Positions 25,917 to 33,486 of a DNA stretch of 64,000 nt are shown in pieces. The stretch is from assembly GCA_026129405.1 (NCBI GenBank), contig JAHCID010000001.1:1-64000 (forward strand). Reading direction: 5' to 3'. The stretch is from a bacterium (GTDB lineage: Bacteria > Desulfobacterota > Binatia > DP-6). Under the pieces are notes generated by a model. The model did no database searches, was not told the origin of the DNA, and was given only the letters and a program-made list of their open reading frames with translations. The position numbers were made by a program, and so were the translations under genes. How positions within the stretch are numbered: the stretch's first letter is position 1; every line of letters begins with the position of its first letter.

Positions 25917-26297
25917 CTACTCGTTCGCGACCGGAAAGCGCGGGCTGAGCGCGAGCGGCGTGATCTTCCCGCCCGCCTTCGTCTGCACCTGGATGGCGGC
26001 GAGGGGCGCGCGCCACGGTGCCGCGAGCGCGACCTTCCAGGCGACGGTGGCACGCAGCTCCCCCCCGGCCGGGATCTTCTTCGCCCCGCTCCAGCCCGCT
26101 GGCAGATCGATGTCGATCCGCCGTGTGCCGCCGGCGATCAGCACGACCTCGAGGTCGGTGAGCTCGACGTCCTTGCCCACGTTCCGCACCACCAGCTCCC
26201 CGTTCACCTCGACCTCCTTCTTGAGCTCGCGGGCAACCGCGAGGGTCGGCGTGAACGTGGCCTCGAGCTTGGGGGTTTTCTTGAAGAGCCCGAGCAT
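25917..26297 (-). CDS. Conserved hypothetical, beta-sandwich-like protein
   Basis: 126 residues, no signal peptide, beginning MLGLFKKTPKLEATFTPTLA and rich in alternating strands (ELKKEVEVNGELVVRNVGKDV). The look is that of an arrestin-like or Spo0M-like sandwich, but I do not recognise it firmly. Third gene of an SDR-phosphatase operon with 3-base spacing. Confidence 0.5.
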   Translation of the reverse strand: MLGLFKKTPKLEATFTPTLAVARELKKEVEVNGELVVRNVGKDVELTDLEVVLIAGGTRRIDIDLPAGWSGAKKIPAGGELRATVAWKVALAAPWRAPLAAIQVQTKAGGKITPLALSPRFPVANE

Positions 26298-26300
26298 CCC

Positions 26301-26795
26301 TCAATCCTCCAGCAGGCGATCCAGCCCACGCTCGAGACACTCGGCGATGTCGATCCGGCACTGGCGGAAGACGTCGTCGCTCTGCATGGCGGGGTCGGCG
26401 ATGTCGCCCGAGGTGCCACCCAACTCGCGAAGGGTCAAGACGCGCTTGCCCTCGGCCTCGGGGAACGCGGCCAGCATGCGCCGCTGCTCGTCCGTCATGA
26501 CCAGGATGACGTCGGCGGCGGCGATCAGATGGGTGTTGCGCTTGAGGTCGGTCGCCCCCGGCTTCGGCGGGTCCGGGATGCCCACTTCGCGCAGCACGAA
26601 CTTGGCATCCAGCGAGACCAGGCTGCCGTCGCGGGCATAGGGAGCGATGCCTCCCGAGCCGACCTCGAGCCGATGATCCAGGCCGCGCTCGCGAACCATG
26701 CGCAGCAGCAGCGCCTCGGCGATGATGCTGCGGCTCGTGTTGGCGTGACAGACGATGAGCACCCGCCGGCGCGCGGGGCCGGCGGGTGCCGTCAT
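26301..26795 (-). CDS. Low-molecular-weight phosphotyrosine phosphatase / arsenate reductase-like
   Basis: 164 residues. The P-loop CHANTSRS (C-x5-R-S) sits at residues ~16-23 after VLIVCH and the general acid is in GDIADPAM near residue 130. This is the LMW-PTP fold, acting on phosphoprotein or, in related proteins, arsenate. Two bases separate it from the SDR before it and three from the protein after it, giving a three-gene operon. Arsenic function is not supported by neighbours. Confidence 0.8.
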   Translation of the reverse strand: MTAPAGPARRRVLIVCHANTSRSIIAEALLLRMVRERGLDHRLEVGSGGIAPYARDGSLVSLDAKFVLREVGIPDPPKPGATDLKRNTHLIAAADVILVMTDEQRRMLAAFPEAEGKRVLTLRELGGTSGDIADPAMQSDDVFRQCRIDIAECLERGLDRLLED

Positions 26796-26797
26796 GG

Positions 26798-27739
26798 TCA
26801 CATGCCGCCCATGAAGATGTCGGCCATCGACTCGGCCTTGGTGTTGCCCTTGGCGAGCTCCGCCTTGAGCGCCGTGCCGAGCTTGGCGGCGTCCCAGGTG
26901 GCGAGCTCGGAGTTCTGCACCTTGCCGGCGGAGTGCCAGCCCTTCATCGGCCACACGTTGCGACCGGCGACGCGGAAGACCTGACCGTTGCACCCGGCGG
27001 CGTCGTCGCTGCCGAGCCAGGCGACGAGCGGCGCGACGTTCTGCGGACCCCAGGCGTCGAAGTCGCCCGGCTTCACCTCGCCGCCGAGGAGGCCGGCGGT
27101 CGACGGGGTGGCATCGGTCGTGAGGCGGGTACGGGCGACGGGCGCGATCGCGTTCGCCGTGACGCCGTACTTCTTCATCTCCTGGCCGATGATGATGGCC
27201 ATGACCGCGACGGCGGCCTTGCAGGCGCCGTAGTTCGACTGGCCGACGTTGCCGAGGAGGCCCGCATCCGAGGCCGTGTTGATGATGCGGCCGTTCAGGA
27301 TGTTCCCCTTCTTGTGCTCCTCGCGCCAGTACTCGCAGGCATGGCGCGACATCGCGAACGTGCCCTTCAGGTGCACCGCGACGACCGCGTCCCAGCTCTC
27401 CTCGTCCATGTTGAAGATCATGCGGTCGCGAAGGATGCCGGCGTTGTTGACGACGATGTTCACCTTGCCGAAGGTGTCGATCGCGCACTCGATGATGCGC
27501 TTGGCGGCGTTGAAGTCGGTGACGCTGTCGCCGTTGGCGACGGCCTCGCCGCCGTTCTTCTTGATCTCCGCGACGACCTCCTGCGCGGGGGAGCCGGTGG
27601 GGGCGCCGGTGCCGTCGAAGTGCGCGCCGAGGTCGTTGACGACGACCTTCGCGCCGAGCTTGGCCATGAGCAGCGCCTCTTCACGACCGAGGCCCCGGCC
27701 CGCTCCGGTGATGACTGCGACCTTACCTTCGAGAAGCAT
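26798..27739 (-). CDS. SDR family oxidoreductase (MFE-2-like hydroxyacyl-CoA dehydrogenase type)
   Basis: 313 residues, longer than classical SDRs. Cofactor motif TGAGRGLGREEALLMAKLGA, VNDLG, NNAGILRD, catalytic Ser in NTASDAG and Tyr-Lys in SNYGACKAA. The arrangement resembles the dehydrogenase domain of peroxisomal-type multifunctional enzyme 2, so a 3-hydroxyacyl-CoA or similar substrate is plausible. AAGGAGG precedes ATG 27739, which decides the start. Confidence 0.82.
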   Translation of the reverse strand: MLLEGKVAVITGAGRGLGREEALLMAKLGAKVVVNDLGAHFDGTGAPTGSPAQEVVAEIKKNGGEAVANGDSVTDFNAAKRIIECAIDTFGKVNIVVNNAGILRDRMIFNMDEESWDAVVAVHLKGTFAMSRHACEYWREEHKKGNILNGRIINTASDAGLLGNVGQSNYGACKAAVAVMAIIIGQEMKKYGVTANAIAPVARTRLTTDATPSTAGLLGGEVKPGDFDAWGPQNVAPLVAWLGSDDAAGCNGQVFRVAGRNVWPMKGWHSAGKVQNSELATWDAAKLGTALKAELAKGNTKAESMADIFMGGM

Positions 27740-27965
27740 CAGAACGCCTCCTTTGAAATGTGGACAATCCGGGTCGTTTGCCCCAGGCCGCTTCGCCTTG
27801 TCAAGGCGACCGGGCACCGGGTGATGGCCGGATTAGGACACCCCGCCGGTGAAAACCGGCCACTCGCACCTGGGCCAAATTTTCTGTATTGGCGCCCGCG
27901 AGCGCAGGGGTGACTCTGTGGCTCGGGAGGGAACCGGATGCCGACGCCAGACCGCACGACCACCC

Positions 27966-28640
27966 GTGCGTGACCGCGACATTCGCGTCGCGCTGCTCGG
28001 GTGGCTGCGCGACCAGCACGCGGACGACGACAGCCTGATCCTGGAGGAACTGGGCCTGTGCCAGGGCGAGGCGCGGGTTGACCTCGCGGTCGTGAACGGT
28101 TCGCTCTCAGGCTACGAGATCAAGAGCGAACGGGACACGCTCGATCGGCTACCGGGCCAGCGGTCGATCTACAGTCAGACCCTCGACCACGTGTGGGTCG
28201 TGGCCTCACCTTCGCACGTCCCCCAACTGCGCAAGTCGACCCCTCGGTGGTGGGGCATTCAGGAAGCAGCGGTGACGGCGGAGGGTGCCATCACGTTCCG
28301 GGTTATCCGCCACGCAAAGCCGAACCCGAAAGTCCGCCCGCTGGCTCTCGCGCGACTGCTCTGGCGTGATGAAGCACTGGCGATCCTGGCGAGCCTCAAC
28401 CTCGCCCAGGACTTGCGCTCCACGACTCGCTGGGCGCTCTGGGGACGCCTTGCCGATCAGGTCCCCGTGCCGATCCTCCGAGAGCTTGTTCGGGCGAGGC
28501 TCAAGGCACGGGGAGACTGGCGAGCTGGGCCCTCACCTTTTCGAGGTGATGGTTCAGCCCGATCCGCCGCCAAGTCTCAGCGTTTCCAGGAGAACCGCCG
28601 ACGGTTGCTTTCTCGTATATCTCCGCGTCCGCAGCGCTGA
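27966..28640 (+). CDS. sce7726 family protein, PD-(D/E)XK nuclease-like
   Basis: 224 residues from GTG 27966 (MRDRDIRVALLGWL). Core pattern: EELGLCQGEARVDLAVVNG then GYEIKSERDTLDRLPGQ, that is D...E-x-K of a restriction-endonuclease-like fold. The sce7726 family usually sits beside a Beta-family (sce7725-type) gene, as here. A Shine-Dalgarno (GGGAGGG) is placed for an out-of-frame ATG at 27938 (11 codons ending at 27973) that overlaps the GTG, so the start may be coupled or one base lost. Codon use and GC are less extreme than in the flanks. The last ~140 bases overlap antisense with the next gene. Confidence 0.65.
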   Translation: MRDRDIRVALLGWLRDQHADDDSLILEELGLCQGEARVDLAVVNGSLSGYEIKSERDTLDRLPGQRSIYSQTLDHVWVVASPSHVPQLRKSTPRWWGIQEAAVTAEGAITFRVIRHAKPNPKVRPLALARLLWRDEALAILASLNLAQDLRSTTRWALWGRLADQVPVPILRELVRARLKARGDWRAGPSPFRGDGSARSAAKSQRFQENRRRLLSRISPRPQR

Positions 28641-29548
28641 ACGTCCGGCCATCGTACCACTGCTGCCGGATCAGGTTTCGACAGATCGCCAGGAACTGTC
28701 CGTAGCCCTGCGCCTGCTTAAAGACGTTGCCGCCCTTCCAGATCATGAACTGCGTGTCGATCGAGTAGCGCAGTTGGGCGAGAATCGTAGCGCGCCCCGT
28801 GGGTGGCAGATCGGGATGGCCTATCCCGTAGTCGCCGTATGACGGCAGGCGCGGGACGCGATCCGGCCGGGACACAACCCGCCGCCAACCACCCCAATCC
28901 GATCGGTCCGCCGCGTTCCAGGTGCCGCTCACGAGCGGCCCGAGGCCGAGCGGGAATGCACCCGAGAGAACCGTCAAGGTCCGCCACTCGCTGACGCGCG
29001 GGACCAGATCGAGGGTCGCGCGCATAATGCTCGTGACCGCTGCGGACCGCTCTCCTGCGACGCTGCCGAGATCAATGAACACATCGACGCTCGGCGCATC
29101 TAGCCCCACGCGCTCCAGCAAAGCCGCAACGATCGCCTCCAGCTCGTCCTCGTCATCGAAGTCGTCTCGCACGAGTCTTAGGCCGCACCCGCGACCCTGA
29201 TCCCTCGCGATAGTCGCAACTGCCTCCTGGTAGGCTTCGGATCGGCCGGTCCCGGTGATGGGAATAGCTGCCTGCTGGCGGCTGGCTACTTCCTGGAAGC
29301 ACTCAAAGATCGGATGTTCCTCGGCGTCGTCGTCGGGCCAGTCCTCGTCGTCCAGGAAGAGCCCGTCGATGAAGTACGGGCGCTCCGAACGCCAACTCTT
29401 CCCCATCTGCTCAGGGACGAACGCCGCTTCGGAGCCAGGGATGACTTCCACGATCGGCGTTAGCCACTCGTGATCGGCCACGTCGCGAAGCCGGAAACTC
29501 CGCGCGCTTCCCCTTCAGAATAGGCACGTAGTGCTTGTGGCCAAACAT
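28501..29548 (-). pseudogene. Beta-family protein (sce7725-type), frameshifted
   Basis: From ATG 29548 the reading MFGHKHYVPILKGKRAEF matches the family's N-terminus, then the frame breaks near 29485-29497. The frame one base over continues VADHEWLTPIVEVIPGSEAA for 326 residues to 28501. Removing one T of the TTT at 29495-29497 would restore GAG TTC CGG CTT CGC GAC GTG GCC and join both parts. The body has family features such as YGIGHPDLPP and LRYSIDTQFMIWKG. Either a real pseudogene, a sequencing indel, or a truncated protein starting at GTG 29481. The partner of the sce7726 gene; function unknown. Confidence 0.7.
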
Positions 29549-29594
29549 AGATACCAGGCGTATTCGACTTGAAGTGCGAAATGCAACCCCCCGC

Positions 29595-30566
29595 CTAGCT
29601 GCGCCCTCCGGGTATGAGGCGCAGCTTTCGTGGGCCGCGGGGACCGCGGTAGCTGCCGCGAGTCTCACCCTTGGCCTGCGCCGCGGTGAGTCCCGGAAGC
29701 GTCTGCTGACCGGGCCCCGGCAGCGGCGACGGCTCAGGCGCAGACAGCGCGGCGTGCACCAGCTCCCCGATCGTCCACACGTGATCCGTCACGCCCAGAG
29801 CCATCGCAGGCGTCACGCGCAGCGTCTCGTGGACACGCACGAAGTTGTAGAAGGCGAAGTGCAGGCTGATCGCGGCCTGGTGGTTCTCCAGCTTCCGCGA
29901 GAAGCCCGACGTGAGGCGTGTGAAGCGGCGCATGTGCATGCGCGTGCTCAGGTTGAACCTCTCGACGTAGCTCGTGCTGATCTTCGTCGGGTCGGGGTTT
30001 CCGCACACAACCGTCTTGGTCGTGGCTATAACCTCTCCCGGGGAGTAGCGATGCGCGGCATCGTTCCCGGTGACGGCCGCGTAGTCCTTCACGATCTGCG
30101 CGAAGTCGACATCGCGCCCGAACGCATAGTCGATCGCGCCGACATAGGGGCCGAAGCCATCCGCCGTGATCTGCGGTCGGTTCAGGATGCGCGCCCGCAG
30201 GTCGGTCGCGATAGCGAGCGCCTCGCGGCCGGTGCGCTTGCCAACGACGTACGAGAGAACGGCCTTCGTCGTGGCGTCGAGCGCGACCCACACGTAGCAA
30301 TCTCCCATGTCGGGCGCGTCGTCGATCTTCACGCGCTTCTGCTTCTTGCCGATGAACGCCCACTGCTCGTCCATCTCAATGAGGCTCACCTGAAGGTTGC
30401 GCATCATCGCGCCGTGGAGGCGGGCGCAGCCTTCGCCGACGCGGACACCGAGCCGCATGATCGTGTCGCGGTGAACGTCCGTCAGTCGCTCCGTCGCCCG
30501 GATGCTGCACCCCTCGGTCAACGCCGCGATCACCTGAACCTGCTTTTCAAACGGGAGGATGTTCAT
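29595..30566 (-). mobile_element. IS1-like DDE transposase gene
   Basis: 323 residues. The N-terminal HTH (MNILPFEKQVQVIAALTEGC, SIRATERLTDVHRDTIMRLG) and the DDE core (LIEMDEQWAF, ITADGFGPY, STSYVERFN) are those of the large IS1-type transposase group common in actinobacteria, cyanobacteria and deltaproteobacteria. The tail AFYNFVRVHETLRVTPAMAL is characteristic. The frame is intact, so it could be active. I found no convincing terminal inverted repeats in the flanks, so the element's ends are undefined. It interrupts nothing obvious and lies in the accessory island. Confidence 0.8.
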
Positions 30567-30705
30567 GAGCCCTTGCGCCTCTCCGGCTCGGGGCCCATCC
30601 TGTCGTTGTGGAGCGCTGGGTGGGGCAACCCGTCCGGTGTTCTAGGCCCCGTCTCCGGTTGCCGCCGGGGGCGGGGCCGTTTTCGTTACTGCGTCACGGG
30701 ACATA

Positions 30706-30771
30706 ATGTAGCCACATTGTAGGCACGTCGTCAAGTCCTTTACGAGACGGCCTGATGTCGCTACACTAGGC
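30706..30771 (+). promoter_or_regulatory. Promoter and repeated operator of the RHH gene
   Basis: TTTACG (30739-30744), 17-base spacer, TACACT (30762-30767). Two imperfect direct repeats, ATGTAGCCACATTGTAGGC (30706-30724) and ATGTCGCTACACTAGGC (30755-30771), flank it; the second covers the -10. The first contains AATGT-AGCC-ACATT. This is the layout of ribbon-helix-helix autorepression. The start codon is about 10 bases after the -10, so the mRNA may be leaderless. Confidence 0.5.
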
Positions 30772-30777
30772 CGCGTG

Positions 30778-30945
30778 ATGAAACGCCGGAAGGCGAAGGC
30801 GCAACGGAAAGAGGACGTGATCCGGCTGCGGGTCACGGCCGAGCAGAAGCGCGTCATGGTCGAAGCCGCCGAGCGAGCGGGCCTCGACGTTTCCGCCTGG
30901 CTCCGCTCGCTCGGGCTTCGTGAGGCCGGGCAGAAGCCCGGCTAG
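30778..30945 (+). CDS. Ribbon-helix-helix miniprotein
   Basis: 55 residues: a basic N-terminus (MKRRKAKAQRKED), a strand VIRLRVT, helix EQKRVMVEAAERAG and helix LDVSAWLRSLGLREAG. This is the Arc/CopG/MobC-type RHH pattern, with the strand binding DNA. No toxin gene is seen beside it. It may be an orphan antitoxin or a small repressor or mobilisation protein of the island. A GTG three bases earlier (30775) is an alternative start. Confidence 0.65.
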   Translation: MKRRKAKAQRKEDVIRLRVTAEQKRVMVEAAERAGLDVSAWLRSLGLREAGQKPG

Positions 30946-30999
30946 GGTATTATCGCGCGGTCGAGATACCGCACCGCCCACCTCCGCCGCCGTGAAGAT

Positions 31000-31026
31000 G
31001 CCCGGGCCGATGAAGCTGGCCCGGGC
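31000..31026. terminator. Bidirectional hairpin between convergent small genes
   Basis: GCCCGGGCC-GATGAAGCT-GGCCCGGGC, perfect 9-bp stem, sitting between the RHH gene and the convergent 41-residue gene. Confidence 0.55.
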
Positions 31027-31036
31027 TGGTTGAGGG

Positions 31037-31162
31037 TTAGTTCCGCACGAGCATCGGGAAGACGCGCCCGTTCTTCGGGTACACGATCTTGCCGCTGCGA
31101 GTCCGGCGCCAGGGGCGGAATATCAGGCGGTACCCGGGGGGTACGCGGATGCGCTTGGCCAT
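31037..31162 (-). CDS. 41-residue conserved-type miniprotein
   Basis: MAKRIRVPPGYRLIFRPWRR followed by TRSGKIVYPKNGRVFPMLVRN. The pattern GYRxxFRPW-x(n)-GKxxxxKxxGxxxFPMxV recurs in small proteins of unknown function in phages and other bacteria (from memory, not searched). AAAGGAGG just upstream of ATG 31162 is the best ribosome site in the region. Lies downstream of the ImmA/XRE pair on the same strand. Confidence 0.6.
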   Translation of the reverse strand: MAKRIRVPPGYRLIFRPWRRTRSGKIVYPKNGRVFPMLVRN

Positions 31163-31230
31163 GTGGGGCCTCCTTTCCGCATCACCGCCCTGGACGCGGG
31201 GGTGCTTGTGACGGAGGCCCCGAGGGGTTA

Positions 31231-31257
31231 AGAAGGCGGTTAGCAAGAGGGCCTTCT
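31231..31257 (-). terminator. Hairpin downstream of the ImmA-like gene
   Basis: AGAAGGC and GCCTTCT arms (7 bp) with a 13-base loop, in a stretch of 198 bases without a gene that also holds an AT-rich patch (31308-31325). Confidence 0.3.
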
Positions 31258-31360
31258 GTACCAGGCTCCGCGGCCGGGTCGACGTCCTACCGTCGCCTCG
31301 GCCGTTTCATTTTATCGTATCGTCAGTGCGTACCTCGTTCGCGAATTCGATCTAGCTCGA

Positions 31361-31990
31361 CTACGCCGCGAGCAGCTCACGACGCCGCTGCGTGAAGACC
31401 TGCAAACGGATCTGCGCCGCGTGCGCCGAAACGCCATAGACACGCTGGAGGCGTGACGCGGTCAAGACGCCGCCGGCGCTCTCCAGCTCGGCCAGGCCGA
31501 CGGCAGGCATCAAGAGTGCGCCCGCGAAGGCGTTCGCCTGCCATTCGGTGTCCCGATACCGAGGATGCTCCGCCTTGCCTCGCAGCATGCTGACGGCCCG
31601 CTGGTGAGGGATTCGCCCCAGCCGGACGAGCTGCTCACCATGCAGGCAGGCATGGCCGATCTCGTGACAGAGACAGAAGCGCGCTCGCGGATAGCCGGCC
31701 TGTAGCCCGCGGTATGTTTCGGGCGACACGGCCACCAGCAGACGATCGCGACCTTCGTCATACACCGCGAGCGCTTCGACTCCGGGAGGCAGCGGGTTCA
31801 CCGCGTAGTCGAGGCGAACCGGCCGCCCGGAAGCCTTGATGTAGTGATCGTCGAGCCTCTCGAACGCGCGCACATCCGGGAACTGCTGCGTGGGCGACAC
31901 CCCCTTGAGGATCACCGATCGCGCGAAGCGGGCGGCCCGCTCCACCTCGACGTACCCGAGCCCACGGTCGGCCTGAAGTCCACGAGTCAC
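31361..31990 (-). CDS. ImmA/IrrE family metallo-endopeptidase
   Basis: 209 residues. Zinc motif CHEIGHACLHGE (His109, Glu110, His113) and the later acidic ligand region TEWQANAFAGALLMP, both diagnostic of ImmA/IrrE (COG2856) proteases. Such enzymes cleave a partner XRE repressor in integrative elements or act as toxin-like partners. Its ATG overlaps the stop of the XRE gene (ATGA), so the pair is coupled. Confidence 0.9.
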   Translation of the reverse strand: MTRGLQADRGLGYVEVERAARFARSVILKGVSPTQQFPDVRAFERLDDHYIKASGRPVRLDYAVNPLPPGVEALAVYDEGRDRLLVAVSPETYRGLQAGYPRARFCLCHEIGHACLHGEQLVRLGRIPHQRAVSMLRGKAEHPRYRDTEWQANAFAGALLMPAVGLAELESAGGVLTASRLQRVYGVSAHAAQIRLQVFTQRRRELLAA

Positions 31991-32358
31991 GGCTTCCCTC
32001 CCCGCCGCCCGCGGCCCTGTAGGACGTTGCGGATCAGCTCCAGATCATCGTCAGACAAGTCGGGCCAGCCACGCATCAGCGCGGCCCCCACCTCCCTTGC
32101 GGTCGGGCTGACATCCGCCACGTCCAGCTCGAAAGCCCCCTTAGAATCCGCGGCCGCCATGTAGAGCGGGTTCGGATCCGCGATGTTCAGGAACGCCACG
32201 GCCCGCGCCAGCCGATCAGCCGTGAGCGGCGCGCGGTTCCCGCGCTCGACGTCCGAGATGTATGCGACCGAGACCCCGAGGTGCTCCGCCAGGTCCCCCA
32301 TCGTTCGATCCGCCTTCGTTCGCCACCTGCGAAGCAGTTCACCGAACTTCTCCGCCAT
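31987..32358 (-). CDS. XRE-family repressor, partner of ImmA
   Basis: 123 residues. HTH_XRE in the first 65 residues: FGELLRRWRTKADRTMGDLA, EHLGVSVAYISDVERGNRAP. The remainder (LDVADVSPTAREVGAALMRG) is a short linker/effector domain. Strong GGAGGGAGG-type ribosome site before ATG 32358. It likely represses its own promoter at 32400-32428, whose -10 lies in a palindrome. Confidence 0.88.
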   Translation of the reverse strand: MAEKFGELLRRWRTKADRTMGDLAEHLGVSVAYISDVERGNRAPLTADRLARAVAFLNIADPNPLYMAAADSKGAFELDVADVSPTAREVGAALMRGWPDLSDDDLELIRNVLQGRGRRGGKP

Positions 32359-32394
32359 GATTTCCTCCCTCCGCCCGCATCGGACGGTGATTCA

Positions 32395-32428
32395 CGTTAA
32401 GCTTAGCGGCTGAAGTCCCCGCCGTCAA
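32395..32428 (-). promoter_or_regulatory. Autoregulated promoter of the XRE-ImmA pair
   Basis: On the minus strand TTGACG (32423-32428), 17-base spacer, TAAGCT (32400-32405). The -10 is inside TAAGCTTA (32398-32405), the core of a 14-base near-palindrome (32395-32408), a likely XRE operator. Confidence 0.55.
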
Positions 32429-32474
32429 GAGTGATGGGCGCTGAACAGGACAGGTGCCTAGCCCCCCAGACTTA

Positions 32475-32520
32475 GGACACTCGCGCGCTCAAACGCGGAC
32501 ACTCGCGCTCAAAGACGGAC
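32475..32520. repeat. Tandem end-type repeats (IS21-like remnant)
   Basis: Two adjacent copies of GGACACTCGCGC(GC)TCAAA: 32475-32496 and 32497-32516, then a third GGAC start at 32517. Read on the minus strand this is TGTCCG..TTTGAGCGCGAG repeated, the pattern of IS21-type termini. No istA/istB gene is nearby, so it is a solo end or scar at the right border of the island. Confidence 0.45.
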
Positions 32521-32585
32521 ATCACCGGGCACCACCGGCGGCGCCCGCTAGGCGGCCGCAGTCGGCTTCGATAAGAGGGCGCCGC

Positions 32586-33350
32586 ATGCGTCGCGCCGTC
32601 CGCTGGATGAACGCGCTGGGGCTGGTGGCGACGCTCGCCAGCGCCCTCGCCGTGCTCGGGTCCTGGGTCCTCGACCCCACCTACCGGCAGCATTACGGAG
32701 ACCAGCCGCTCTTCGTGCTCGGCTACGTCGCCCTGCACGCCTGGTACCTGCGGGCCTACCTCACCGATGCCCGGGCCCTGCCCGCGATCGCCTTCGCCCG
32801 GGCCGCGGCCGGCCTCTTCTTCCTCGTCACCTTCACGTACATCGGGCCGGCGTGGATGGTCGTCAGCCCGGCGCGCTACGTCTACCTGCTCTTCGAGTGG
32901 GGGTCGGCGTTCAAGATCGGCATGTTCGCGTTCGTCTTCCTCGGCCGCGGTGCTTTCAACGTCTTCAGCGCCTTCGTGCTGACGGAGACCTGGTGGCGGC
33001 CCATGCGCGAGACCCGGCCGCTCCTCGCGCGCCTCGTCACCGGCGTCCCGGTGCTGCTGATCGTCGGCTGCCTGTGGCTGTTCCTCCAGCTGGCCCGCAT
33101 GGATGCGCGGACGTTCTCGCCGGAGGCGCACGGCGTCGCCGCGGAGGTCCTCGCGACCATCGACTGCGAGACGCTGCGCCAACGCCGCGGCACCACGACC
33201 ACCGACGTCCGCCAGCGCGGCGAGCGGCGCTACGAGGTCACGGTGCGCTGGGATTGCCGCGACGTGCAGGTGATGGTGCGGGATCCCGACGGCAAGCTCG
33301 GGACCGAGCACGGGCCGCGGTTCGACTGCTGCCCGAACACGTCCGGCTGA
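32586..33350 (+). CDS. Polytopic membrane protein of unknown function
   Basis: 254 residues with about five hydrophobic helices (NALGLVATLASALAVLGSWV, LFVLGYVALHAWYL, FARAAAGLFFLVTF, FKIGMFAFVFLG, LVTGVPVLLIVGCLWLFLQL) and a soluble C-terminal domain of ~80 residues with Cys-Cys near the end (FDCCPNTSG). No family recognised. ATG 32586 is preferred; the upstream frame crosses the IS-like repeats. First gene right of the island. Confidence 0.65.
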   Translation: MRRAVRWMNALGLVATLASALAVLGSWVLDPTYRQHYGDQPLFVLGYVALHAWYLRAYLTDARALPAIAFARAAAGLFFLVTFTYIGPAWMVVSPARYVYLLFEWGSAFKIGMFAFVFLGRGAFNVFSAFVLTETWWRPMRETRPLLARLVTGVPVLLIVGCLWLFLQLARMDARTFSPEAHGVAAEVLATIDCETLRQRRGTTTTDVRQRGERRYEVTVRWDCRDVQVMVRDPDGKLGTEHGPRFDCCPNTSG

Positions 33351-33360
33351 GGAGTGATCG

Positions 33361-33486
33361 CCTGATCCGGCTGGCGGCGCGCCGGCGCCGGAGCCCGTCC
33401 GAGAAATCCTTGGGGAGGGAACGAGCCGGGGGCGGCACGTCTTCCCGGACGGGCTCCGGCGCCGGCGCGCCGCCGGCTGGATCAGG
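33361..33486. repeat. 41-bp-arm inverted repeat between convergent genes
   Basis: Left arm 33361-33401 and right arm 33446-33486 are reverse complements over 41 bases, with only two non-identical positions, both able to form G-U pairs. The loop is 44 bases. The right arm runs into the stop codon of the RND gene. It is by far the longest inverted repeat I see in the window; it can serve as a bidirectional terminator but is much longer than needed. Confidence 0.8.

Noticed and set aside
27895-27970. Possible tRNA or tRNA-derived attachment site at the left border of the island
   Set aside because: The minus-strand GGTTCCCTCCCGAGCCACA resembles a tRNA 3' end, but the T-loop lacks the required A and no cloverleaf can be formed; not called.
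29560-30720. Terminal inverted repeats of the IS1-like element
   Set aside because: Compared the flanks by eye on both sides and found no matching ends or target duplication; element borders left open.
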